From: CAYJAD01 sp964370835
GTDB taxonomy: Bacteria > Desulfobacterota > Desulfovibrionia > Desulfovibrionales > Desulfovibrionaceae
NCBI GenBank assembly: GCA_964370835.1
Contig: CAYJLO010000036.1
Span: 1 to 27,942 of the forward strand
Reading direction: 5' to 3'
DNA: 27,942 bases
Each line of letters begins with the position of its first letter. Positions within the stretch are counted from its first letter, which is position 1. The notes under the pieces were generated by a model that saw nothing but the letters and a program-made list of their open reading frames with translations, had not been told where the DNA came from and did not search any database. The position numbers were made by a program, and so were the translations under genes. Shown piece after piece: positions 15,390-22,071 of this stretch.

Positions 15390-15676
15390 AAAGGGGCTTC
15401 ATGGGTGGTTTCACCCCCTGCCAGCCCTCCGTACCTCTTTTTCGCTTCGCTCAAAAGGATGTACTACGGGGCAGTGCGAGCCAAGGTTTCGCCCTGCGGC
15501 ATTGCACAGACTTGTTTCTTCATTGCATGATAATATTTATAATTATGAAGATATGTTTTGTTCCATTGTCTGCGAAAAGTTGTTCAAGAACTCATTTTTG
15601 GTTAACCTATAATGACTTGATGGGCGATTATGCTGTGAGCAAGTATATCTACATGTGAGGAGAATGAACTCCACAT
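15390..15676. other. Noncoding region with inverted repeats, no credible gene
   Basis: Contains a hairpin at about 15429-15469 (CCGTAC with GTACTACGG, plus CTTTT/AAAAG inside) and an inverted repeat at 15653-15676 (ATGTG-A-GGAG facing CTCC-ACAT). An 85-codon frame at 15401-15658 shows no recognisable protein similarity, unusual composition and no ribosome site, so I do not call it. From 15150 to 15280 I see only AT-rich DNA. Confidence 0.45.
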
Positions 15677-15709
15677 AACAATATTTCTACAGTCTCTGAC
15701 GGACGTAAA

Positions 15710-15819
15710 AAGCCGTTGCTGTGTCGCGCAGGCCTACCTTGTAGGCCGTAGCCCTGTAGGGAATCTTCTGGGAGCGTAAGCGAGTAGAAAGTTCCGAAAG
15801 GAGAGACCACAGCAGGCTT
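15710..15819 (+). ncRNA. Possible structured RNA (multi-hairpin closed by a long stem), unrecognised
   Basis: AAGCCGTTGCTGTGTC (15710-15725) can pair with GACCACAGCAGGCTT (15805-15819), including TGCTGTG/CACAGCA and AGCC/GGCT. Inside lie a perfect hairpin GGCCTAC-CTT-GTAGGCC (15731-15747), a weaker stem from CTTCT (15765-15769) to AGAAAG (about 15786-15791), and TTCC-GAA-AGGA with a GNRA-like turn. It matches no RNA family I know (not tmRNA, RNase P, SRP or 6S). Strand is uncertain because hairpins look similar on both strands; a good promoter was not found. It could also be a large palindromic repeat. Confidence 0.35.
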
Positions 15820-15838
15820 ATGTGGGGGAGCGGGATTG

Positions 15839-15874
15839 TAAGGGCCGGCGGGGCAGCTAGCCCCAAGAGGCCCT
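15839..15874. repeat. Strong GC-rich inverted repeat
   Basis: AAGGGCC pairs with GGCCCTT and, inside, GGGGC pairs with GCCCC around AGCTA. It overlaps the first copy of the GC-rich repeat that starts at 15871. No T tract follows, so it is not an ordinary terminator. Confidence 0.55.
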
Positions 15875-16050
15875 TGCCCCCGCGCGGGAGCGCAAATCGA
15901 TAAGATATTGCATTATAAAATAGCTTTCATACGCAAACACATTAAAAAATAAATCACCTCATATCCCTTGCCCCCGCGCGGGAGCGCAAAGGGATTAATT
16001 GTCATGTTATAAGATAGCTCAAAACGCCAGCACATAAAAAAAAACCACCA
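15871..16050 (+). repeat. Two tandem units (period 94 bp) led by a GC-rich palindromic repeat
   Basis: The same 26-base sequence, CCCTTG followed by CCCCCGCGCGGGAGCGCAAA, occurs at 15871-15896 and 15965-15990. The AT-rich DNA after each copy is also related (ATTATAAAATAGCT versus GTTATAAGATAGCT, then ACACATTAAAA versus GCACATAAAAA), so the unit is about 94 bp. A third exact copy of the 26-base core lies inverted at 21969-21994. The second copy is flanked by ATCCCTT/AAGGGAT arms. In a genome of mid-to-low GC this core stands out. Confidence 0.75.
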
Positions 16051-16089
16051 CAAAGCACATCTGTAACATAAGCCGTATGGTGCGGAGTT

Positions 16090-16168
16090 CTGTCAAGAAA
16101 ATACCTTTGTCACAATTTTGTAACAATGCGAACATTTCTTTGACGCATAAATCACCTTTACTTACCAT
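16090..16168 (+). promoter_or_regulatory. phoB promoter region with Pho-box-like half-sites
   Basis: TTGTCAC (16107-16113) and TTGTAAC (16118-16124) are 11 bp apart and closely match the pair upstream of pstS; CTGTCAA (16090-16096) is nearby but out of phase. Downstream, TTGACG (16140-16145) and TACCAT (16163-16168) with a 17-base spacer form a plausible sigma-70 promoter about 40 bases before the phoB ATG. Suggests autoregulation of phoB-phoR-pstB-phoU. Confidence 0.6.
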
Positions 16169-16208
16169 GGTTTTTTCGGGAGATATCGCAACCAAGAGGA
16201 AGAGTATC

Positions 16209-16889
16209 ATGTCCAAAGAGTTAGTTCTTATTGTTGAAGACGAAGCAGATATACGAGATTTACTTACCTTTAACCTTACTCGCGAAGGTTTTGACACGGT
16301 GGAAGCTGAAGACGGGCTTAAAGGTCTTGAGTTGGCACGTAGTCGAAAGCCCGATATTATTTTGTTAGATGTCATGCTCCCCAAAAAAGATGGTTTTCAG
16401 GTGTGTCGCGACTTGGAAAGGGACGATAACACCAGACATATTCCCATCATTATGCTTACAGCACGCGGTGAAGAAGTGGATCGTATTGTGGGGCTTGAGC
16501 TAGGCGCCGATGATTATGTGGTGAAGCCTTTCAGTGTGCGCGAGTTGATTTTGCGCATGCGTGCCATTTTACGCCGTCAGCAACAGGTGGAGCAAAGCCC
16601 AAGCTTGCAAAAGCATGGTATTCATTTGGATCCATCGGCGCATATGGTCAATGTTAATGGCACTTCCATTGAGCTCACCGCCACGGAATTTCGCCTTTTG
16701 GAAGATATCATGCGCCATGCCGGCACCGTTCGTAACCGTGAGCAATTGTTAAACAGTGTTTGGGGCTATCAATTTGAAGGCTATGCGCGTACGGTGGATA
16801 CACATGTGCGTCGTTTGCGTGCCAAACTTGGTGACTGTGCCGATTGCCTAGAAACTGTACGCGGTGTGGGCTACCGTTTTAGAGGCTAA
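16209..16889 (+). CDS. phoB: Phosphate regulon response regulator PhoB
   Basis: OmpR/PhoB-family transcription factor, 226 residues. The receiver domain (about 5-118) has the acidic pair E10/D11, phospho-acceptor D54 in LLDVMLPKKDGF, T84 and K106. The C-terminal winged helix (about 130-226) ends VDTHVRRLRAKLG...VRGVGYRFRG, the DNA-recognition helix and wing. The ATG at 16209 begins the conserved MSKELVLIVEDE; upstream codons in the same frame (from 16077) overlap the promoter and Pho box and are not expected to be coding. First gene of phoB-phoR-pstB-phoU; identification as PhoB rather than another OmpR-type regulator rests on this context. Confidence 0.94.
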   Translation: MSKELVLIVEDEADIRDLLTFNLTREGFDTVEAEDGLKGLELARSRKPDIILLDVMLPKKDGFQVCRDLERDDNTRHIPIIMLTARGEEVDRIVGLELGADDYVVKPFSVRELILRMRAILRRQQQVEQSPSLQKHGIHLDPSAHMVNVNGTSIELTATEFRLLEDIMRHAGTVRNREQLLNSVWGYQFEGYARTVDTHVRRLRAKLGDCADCLETVRGVGYRFRG

Positions 16890-16890
16890 T

Positions 16891-18309
16891 ATGTCTTTTA
16901 GAAGCAAAATATTTGCGCTTCATTTTGTGGCTATTTTTTCTGTGCTCATGCTGGAACCCATTTTAAGTAATTCAGCTGACACGGCCTATAGCCTTTCTTT
17001 CTTTTTGCAATGCATGATTCTGACTTGTGTTGTGGCTGCCACTCTTTCTTTTCTCTTGCAAAAAGTCATTAAAGGTGAATTTTGGCATGTGAAGGATTTT
17101 GTGAAAAGCATTTCCAAAGGGGAATATCAGCGTCGTTTGAGCGCCGCCCCTTGCGATGCTTATGTGGCATTGGTGAACCCCATCAATAGTTTGGCCATGC
17201 ACTTTGAAGAACAGGTGAAAGCCCTCACGGCGCGCAACGAAGAATTACACACCATTTTGGACACCATGGACGAAGGTGTGCTGGTGCTCACGGCCAAGGG
17301 TAGCATTCAGCATTGTAATAAGGCTTTGCAACGTATGTTCCCGAGCACGGTGGGTGCCAAAGATTGGCAAGTGGTGGAAGCCATACCTGTGCCAAAATTG
17401 CAAAAAGCCGTGGATGATATTTTACTGGCTCCACCTTTGGCGAACGGCAATGGGCATGATAAATCCCGCGCTTCCTTGCAATTGGAATTGAGCCCCGAGA
17501 GGGTTTTTGCCGTGCATTTAACGCGCGCGCAAGCTTTATCGGAGCATTTGGGTGCCGTGGTGGTCTTCCATGATATTAGTCCCATTGTGCGCCTTGAAAG
17601 GGTGCGTCGCGACTTTGTGGCCAATGTTTCCCATGAGTTACGCACGCCTTTAACGGCCATTCAAGGTTATACAGAAACCTTGATGAGTACGCCGGGCTTT
17701 CCCGATGAATATGTGCGCTTTGTGGAGATTATCCGCAAAAATGGCGCGTACTTGGCTCGCATGGTGGAAGAACTTTTGGCCCTTGCCAGATTGGAAAATG
17801 CCAATGTGCCTTTGCAAACCTCCACGGTGCATCCGTATGAGAGTTTACAAGGTGCTTTGGCTTTATGCCGTCAGCAATTGGATTTGCGTCAGGTAAGCGT
17901 CAGCGTGCATATGCCCGAAGATTTGCAAGTGACCGCCAATGCGCAGCACTTGACACAAGTTTTCAGAAATCTTATCGAAAATGCAGGGCGCTATGCTCCG
18001 GAAGAAAGCCACATTGTGGTCTCCGCCGTTCAAGAAGAAAAATTTACGCATTTTTCTGTGGCGGATAAAGGCCCCGGCATTCCCGAAGTGGATTGTTTGC
18101 GTATTTTTGAGCGTTTTTATCGCGTAGAAAAACATAGAAGCCACGGCTCCACGGGTCTTGGCCTTGCCATTTGTAAACACACTGTAGAGCGACTCGGCGG
18201 ACGTATTTGGGTGGAAAGTCCGGCTAAAGAGTATGCTACAGTTTTTCATTTCACTATTCCCACCTTTTTTGGAGAGCACTGTGACAGAGCAGCACAAATT
18301 AATAGCTAA
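16891..18309 (+). CDS. phoR: Phosphate regulon sensor histidine kinase PhoR
   Basis: Membrane kinase that phosphorylates PhoB under phosphate limitation, 472 residues. Two membrane helices (about 6-26 and 33-57) enclose almost no periplasmic loop, as expected for PhoR, which senses Pst/PhoU rather than an external ligand. A HAMP-like segment (58-112) and a PAS domain (about 116-230) precede the kinase: H-box VSHELRTPL (H248), N-box RNLIENAGRYA, G1 DKGPGIP, G2 GSTGLGLAI. The ATG at 16891 follows AGAGG and one base after the phoB stop; a GTG at 16864 overlapping phoB is less likely. Its 3' end overlaps pstB by 29 nt. Confidence 0.94.
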   Translation: MSFRSKIFALHFVAIFSVLMLEPILSNSADTAYSLSFFLQCMILTCVVAATLSFLLQKVIKGEFWHVKDFVKSISKGEYQRRLSAAPCDAYVALVNPINSLAMHFEEQVKALTARNEELHTILDTMDEGVLVLTAKGSIQHCNKALQRMFPSTVGAKDWQVVEAIPVPKLQKAVDDILLAPPLANGNGHDKSRASLQLELSPERVFAVHLTRAQALSEHLGAVVVFHDISPIVRLERVRRDFVANVSHELRTPLTAIQGYTETLMSTPGFPDEYVRFVEIIRKNGAYLARMVEELLALARLENANVPLQTSTVHPYESLQGALALCRQQLDLRQVSVSVHMPEDLQVTANAQHLTQVFRNLIENAGRYAPEESHIVVSAVQEEKFTHFSVADKGPGIPEVDCLRIFERFYRVEKHRSHGSTGLGLAICKHTVERLGGRIWVESPAKEYATVFHFTIPTFFGEHCDRAAQINS

Positions 18310-19042
18310 CAATGTGGACTTTTATTACGGGGCATCGCAGGCTTTATATGATGTAAGCCTTTCCTTTCCCGAAAATAAAGTAACAGCCCTCATTGGCCCT
18401 TCCGGTTGCGGCAAAAGTACATTCTTGCGCTGCTTAAACCGCATGAATGACCTTATTCCCGGTGCAAAAGTTTCGGGCAATATTTCCTTGGATGGTCAAG
18501 ACATCAACGCTTCGTCTTCCGATGTGGTGGCTTTACGCCGCAAAGTGGGCATGGTGTTCCAAAAACCAAACCCCTTCCCCAAGACCATTTTTGAAAACGT
18601 GGCCTATGGTCTACGCGTCAACGGCATTAAGGACGAAAGCCTCATTGCCGGCACCGTGGAAGAGGCTCTAAAGCGCGCCGCCATTTTTGAAGAAGTGAAA
18701 GACCGCTTGCATACCTCTGCCTTGGGTCTTTCCGGCGGCCAGCAACAACGTCTCTGTATTGCGCGTGCTTTGGCTGTGGGCCCAGAAGTGTTGCTCATGG
18801 ACGAACCTGCTTCGGCCCTTGACCCCATTGCCACGCAAAAAATCGAAGAAGGCATTCACGAATTAAAGCATCAGTTGACCATTATTATTGTTACGCATAA
18901 CATGCAACAAGCTGCACGCGTTTCAGATTACACGGCTTTCTTCTACATGGGTAAGCTCATTGAGCATGATGTGACAGATACCATATTCACACGTCCTGCC
19001 AAGAAACAAACTGAAGACTATATCACAGGGAGATTCGGTTAA
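18281..19042 (+). CDS. pstB: Phosphate ABC transporter ATP-binding protein PstB
   Basis: ATPase of the PstSCAB importer, 253 residues. Walker A is GPSGCGKST (39-47), the Q-loop lies in MVFQKPNPFP, the signature is LSGGQQQR (150-157), Walker B is LLMDEP (171-176), and the H-loop is VTHNM. The PNPFP sequence after the Q-loop is typical of PstB. I chose the GTG at 18281, with GGAG upstream, because it gives the normal PstB length; the frame continues upstream to 18233 inside phoR. The gene overlaps phoR by 29 nt and phoU by one base, so it is translated with the regulators rather than with pstCA. Confidence 0.95.
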   Translation: MTEQHKLIANNVDFYYGASQALYDVSLSFPENKVTALIGPSGCGKSTFLRCLNRMNDLIPGAKVSGNISLDGQDINASSSDVVALRRKVGMVFQKPNPFPKTIFENVAYGLRVNGIKDESLIAGTVEEALKRAAIFEEVKDRLHTSALGLSGGQQQRLCIARALAVGPEVLLMDEPASALDPIATQKIEEGIHELKHQLTIIIVTHNMQQAARVSDYTAFFYMGKLIEHDVTDTIFTRPAKKQTEDYITGRFG

Positions 19043-19707
19043 TGTCTAATAATGAAAATCAATTACAACAGATGATCGTAACCTTGCGCACGCGCTTGTT
19101 GGTCATGTCTGCCATGGTGGGTTTGGCTGTAGATGATGCTTGCAAGTCTTTACAAGAAGGTGACGTGGGCCGCGCCAGTGCCGTTATTGACGGAGACGCC
19201 GCCATCAATGATTTGGAAAACGAAATCGACGCCAAGGCCTTAAGCATCTTGGCTCGCACCCAGCCCGTGGCCAGCGACTTGCGCTTTGTGATTTCTGCCA
19301 TGCGCATGGTGCTTGACCTTGAGCGCATTGCCGATGAAGCCGCTCGTATGGCAGAACTTGCCATCCTCATCGAAGGGCTTGATCACGTGGATGAAGATAT
19401 TGTTAATGATATCAAAGCTCTTATGCAAACATCTCGTCAAATTTATACAGCTTCTGTGGATGCTTTCCGCGAAGGCGACCATCAAAAAGCTTTGAAGGTT
19501 CGTCAGCATGAAGATGAAGCCGCTTTGCTTGATGTGAAAATCATGCACAAATTAAGCAGTCGCAAAAATGTGGATCCGCAATTGTCCATTCACGTGATTC
19601 TCATCAGCCGTACGTTAAACCGCGTATGGCGTCACGCCATGAATATTGCTGAGCATACCTACTTCATTTATGGTGGGGAAAGCCTAAAGCACCGCCGCAT
19701 GGGCTAG
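19042..19707 (+). CDS. phoU: Phosphate signalling protein PhoU
   Basis: Cytoplasmic helical protein of 221 residues with two three-helix PhoU repeats. The metal-binding E/DxxxD-type motifs appear as INDLENEID and DLERIADEAARMAEL in the first repeat; the second repeat has a weaker counterpart ending LNRVWRHAMNIAEHTYFI. PhoU links Pst transport status to PhoR and keeps PhoR inhibitory when phosphate is ample. Its start overlaps the pstB stop by one base (TAATG). The hairpin repeat 24 bases after its stop probably ends the transcript. Confidence 0.94.
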   Translation: MSNNENQLQQMIVTLRTRLLVMSAMVGLAVDDACKSLQEGDVGRASAVIDGDAAINDLENEIDAKALSILARTQPVASDLRFVISAMRMVLDLERIADEAARMAELAILIEGLDHVDEDIVNDIKALMQTSRQIYTASVDAFREGDHQKALKVRQHEDEAALLDVKIMHKLSSRKNVDPQLSIHVILISRTLNRVWRHAMNIAEHTYFIYGGESLKHRRMG

Positions 19708-19731
19708 TAATAGCTAGATTGATGATACTTA

Positions 19732-19860
19732 CTGGGGAAAAACCTTTTTTGAAAAAAAGGTTCTTTCCCCAGACTGCTCTGCTCTCTATTCCCGTAAAGC
19801 TCGAAGACTCGCTAACGGGAACGCTTCGCGCCCTTGGGGTAGGCTTTTCCAAAAAACTTT
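19732..19860 (+). repeat. Dispersed hairpin repeat, long form (copy B), also the likely phoU terminator
   Basis: Begins with a 41-base inverted repeat (19732-19772): CTGGGGAAAAACCTTTTTT, a G, then AAAAAAAGGTTCTTTCCCCAG. It is followed by the insert starting TATTCCCGTAA with its CCCGT...ACGGG hairpin, and ends CCAAAAAACTTT. The inverse copy is at 1908-2049 and a short form at 27882-27942. No T tract follows the first hairpin, but the stem itself contains one. Short frames over this element are not genes. Confidence 0.75.
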
Positions 19861-19957
19861 CATGGTGGCAAAGAGTGACCAGTGAAAGGAACTCTTTCGC
19901 AATATAGATTCGATGCAAGAGTATATTTTTGCTTTTTTTAAGAATATAAAAATTGAA

Positions 19958-19994
19958 GGGGGAAAACCTCTTCCTTAGAAAAAGTCTTCCCCCC
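19958..19994 (-). terminator. Degenerate short-form hairpin repeat, likely cheW terminator
   Basis: GGGGGAA (19958-19964) pairs with TTCCCCC (19987-19993); the arms continue as AACCT and AGTC with mismatches, followed by CCAGAAAA. It resembles the first half of the dispersed repeat. It lies 18 bases beyond the cheW stop, where a terminator is expected. Confidence 0.5.
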
Positions 19995-20012
19995 AGAAAA
20001 TCTTGTCGCTGA

Positions 20013-20513
20013 TTACATGGAGCTTAAGCTTTCCATTTCTGTTTCAGTGAGCAGCTTATCAAGGTCAAGCAAGATAAGCAGCCTGTCCTCAAGCTTACCC
20101 ACACCGCGCATATATTCAGAGCCTATGCCGGCCACAACGGCTGGTGGTGGTTCCACGGTGGATTCCTTAATGCGCAACACTTCGCACACAGCGTCCACCA
20201 CAAAGCCCACAATCTGACCGCCAAGATCCATAACTTTAATACGGGTTTGGCTATCGTGGACGGCTGTTTTCATGCCAAAGCGTTTACGCATGTCGATGAC
20301 GGGAATCACCTTACCGCGCAGGTTAATAACGCCTTCCACAAAGGCCGGCGCATTGGGCACCTTGGTAATGGGCATCATGCGAATGATTTCTTGCACTTTA
20401 AGAATTTCCACGCCGAATTCTTCTTCGGCAATCTTAAAAGTAACCATTTGGATGAGGCTACTATCATCCGAGCCATGATAGGTGGCTTTATTTTCGCTAT
20501 CAACTTCACTCAT
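20013..20513 (-). CDS. cheW: Chemotaxis adaptor CheW
   Basis: Cytoplasmic scaffold linking chemoreceptors to the CheA kinase. The CheW domain covers about residues 20-160: LIQMVTFKIAEEEFGVEI, VQEIIRMMPITKVPNAPAFV, EGVINLRGKVIPVIDMRKRF, then VDAVCEVLRI and RLLILLDLDKLL, the last being the standard C-terminal strand. Normal length for a single-domain CheW (166 aa). No other chemotaxis gene is in the window, so it is a solitary copy here; its array partners are elsewhere. AGGAG lies about 9 bases before the ATG. An inverted repeat ATTACC...GGTAAT (20553-20573) lies upstream. Confidence 0.94.
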   Translation of the reverse strand: MSEVDSENKATYHGSDDSSLIQMVTFKIAEEEFGVEILKVQEIIRMMPITKVPNAPAFVEGVINLRGKVIPVIDMRKRFGMKTAVHDSQTRIKVMDLGGQIVGFVVDAVCEVLRIKESTVEPPPAVVAGIGSEYMRGVGKLEDRLLILLDLDKLLTETEMESLSSM

Positions 20514-20590
20514 ATACTGTTCTCCTCATAGAGTCATGATACAATTTTAACCATTACCATTGGTATCGGTAATCTACGTAAAAACTATAG

Positions 20591-20622
20591 AGCAAAGGCC
20601 CATGTGTTTATGAGCCTTTGCT
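20591..20622 (-). terminator. Terminator-like hairpin after gap
   Basis: AGCAAAGGC (20591-20599) pairs with GCCTTTGCT (20614-20622), and CAT/ATG extends the stem inward. It lies about 68 bases past the GAPDH stop. The leftward T tract is imperfect (TCTATAGTTTTT). Confidence 0.6.
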
Positions 20623-20690
20623 GTGTTTAATGGGAGTATTGTACAGCAAAGAAAAATCCTTTGTAAAATAGGAGCTTTCTACGCTTTTTT

Positions 20691-21707
20691 CTATAAACCT
20701 TGTTCTTTCATATGCATAATTAAATCGCATACGCGGCAGGAATAGCCCCATTCATTGTCATACCAGAGCACAATCTTGGCAAAATTACCATCTTGCACGG
20801 TGCAATATTCGGCTTCCACAATGGTGGAGTGGGTATTGCCCTTAAAGTCTAAGGAGACCAAGGGAAGTTCATTATACTCTATGATACCCTTATAATCACC
20901 CTCGGCGGCGGCTTTTAGGGTGGCGCGCAAGGTGTCGGTATCGGTTTTAGTTTCAAAAAGGGCTGTAAAGTCCACGGCAGACACGGTGGGCGTGGGCACG
21001 CGCAAGGAATAACCGCTAAATTTCCCCTTCATGGCGGGGATAACTTTAGCCACGGCACTGGCGGCACCGGTGGAAGTGGGAATAATGTTCAAGGCACCGG
21101 CACGAGCGCGGCGTAAATCCTTGTGAGGCATGTCTAAAATGCGTTGGTCATTGGTGTAAGAGTGAATGGTACACATGGTGCCTTGGCTAATGCCAAAGGT
21201 TTCGTGCAGCACTTTCACCACAGGCGCCAAGCAGTTGGTGGTGCAAGAAGCGTTGGACACCATATGGTGTTTTTTGGGGTCATAATCTTGCTCATTGACG
21301 CCTAAAACCAAGGTGAGGTCTTCATTCTTGGCTGGGGAGGTGAAAATAACTTTCTTGGCGCCATTTTCTCTGTGAACTTTGGCTTGTTCAGCATCGCGGA
21401 ATACGCCGGAAGATTCGATGACGATGTCCACATTGTGTTTTGCCCAAGGGATGTTTTTGGGATCGCGCTCGCTGTAACACTGCACTTTCCAATCACCCAC
21501 GGTGGCTACGGTTCCGTCAAGGGTGGCCTCAAAATAACCACGTCCGTAAACAGAATCATACTCCAAAAGGTGAAAGCAGGTGGGCGCATCACATAAATCG
21601 TTGATGGCCACAATTTCTACATCTTCCAAAAAATCTTTGTGTAAAATGTGAAAAACTTGACGACCAATGCGACCAAAACCGTTGATACCAATACGAACTT
21701 TGTTCAT
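20691..21707 (-). CDS. gap: Glyceraldehyde-3-phosphate dehydrogenase, type I
   Basis: Oxidises glyceraldehyde 3-phosphate to 1,3-bisphosphoglycerate in glycolysis, and works in reverse in gluconeogenesis. 338 residues. N-terminal Rossmann motif INGFGRIGR (8-16), D37 in AINDLCD (an acidic residue that favours NAD), catalytic C155 in SNASCTTNCLAP, H182 in TIHSYTNDQ. The C-terminal WYDNEWGYSCRV is standard. The ATG at 21707 has GAGG upstream and gives the conserved MNKVRIGING; the open frame to 21755 is not supported. Likely monocistronic with the promoter at 21741-21746 and a terminator at 20591-20622. Confidence 0.97.
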   Translation of the reverse strand: MNKVRIGINGFGRIGRQVFHILHKDFLEDVEIVAINDLCDAPTCFHLLEYDSVYGRGYFEATLDGTVATVGDWKVQCYSERDPKNIPWAKHNVDIVIESSGVFRDAEQAKVHRENGAKKVIFTSPAKNEDLTLVLGVNEQDYDPKKHHMVSNASCTTNCLAPVVKVLHETFGISQGTMCTIHSYTNDQRILDMPHKDLRRARAGALNIIPTSTGAASAVAKVIPAMKGKFSGYSLRVPTPTVSAVDFTALFETKTDTDTLRATLKAAAEGDYKGIIEYNELPLVSLDFKGNTHSTIVEAEYCTVQDGNFAKIVLWYDNEWGYSCRVCDLIMHMKEQGL

Positions 21708-21740
21708 GATTAACCTCAGGTAACAGTGTTGAGAATTGAG

Positions 21741-21746
21741 ATTATA
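21741..21746 (-). promoter_or_regulatory. -10 element (TATAAT) of gap
   Basis: A perfect TATAAT on the minus strand lies 33 bases before the gap ATG. The matching -35 is weak (TCTTTG at 17 bp, or TTGTCT too far at about 21 bp). Confidence 0.45.
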
Positions 21747-21856
21747 GTACGGCATTTCTCATGCAAAGAGACAATTCATTTGGACTTATAAATATAAGAC
21801 CGAAAGGGCAAAAGTTCAAGTGGCGTTCATGTGAAAAATGTTTTTTAGTGGGTTTA

Positions 21857-21886
21857 TTGTGGTTTTGTGTAATAAAAATGTATAAT
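21857..21886 (+). promoter_or_regulatory. Candidate promoter of the autotransporter gene
   Basis: TTGTGG (21857-21862) and TATAAT (21881-21886) are separated by 18 bases. If used, the leader would be about 180 nt and would include the GC-rich palindromic repeat at 21969-21994. Unproven. Confidence 0.4.
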
Positions 21887-21968
21887 TAAACTCTTTTATT
21901 TCCTTGATGCCGCGAGGTTTACACCATGGTAAGATCAAAAATTTGGTTAGCAAATATTATTCATTCAC

Positions 21969-21994
21969 TTTGCGCTCCCGCGCGGGGGCAAGGG
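21969..21994 (-). repeat. Third copy of the GC-rich palindromic repeat
   Basis: An exact reverse-complement copy of the 26-base core found at 15871-15896 and 15965-15990. The flanking DNA is not clearly shared with those copies. Here it sits about 80 bases upstream of the autotransporter start codon. Confidence 0.8.
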
Positions 21995-22071
21995 CCAACG
22001 CTCACCCCTCCTCTTTCTTGCCAAGCCCCACAAAAAAGTGCACACTATTGACACAAACTCGCGAGGTATAT

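Noticed and set aside
15401..15658. 85-codon plus-strand frame
   Set aside because: Overlaps hairpins, no family similarity and no credible ribosome site; kept only as a noncoding region note.
15710..15819. tmRNA, RNase P RNA, SRP RNA or tRNA
   Set aside because: None of the conserved sequences of these RNAs is present; left as an unrecognised candidate.
15871..15990. CRISPR array
   Set aside because: Only two direct copies, spacers related to each other, core palindromic and GC-rich, no cas genes.
16077..16208. N-terminal extension of PhoB
   Set aside because: Overlaps the Pho-box pair and promoter; conserved PhoB sequence begins at the ATG at 16209.
19664..19918. Short frames on both strands after phoU
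   Set aside because: They translate the dispersed hairpin repeat and do not resemble proteins.
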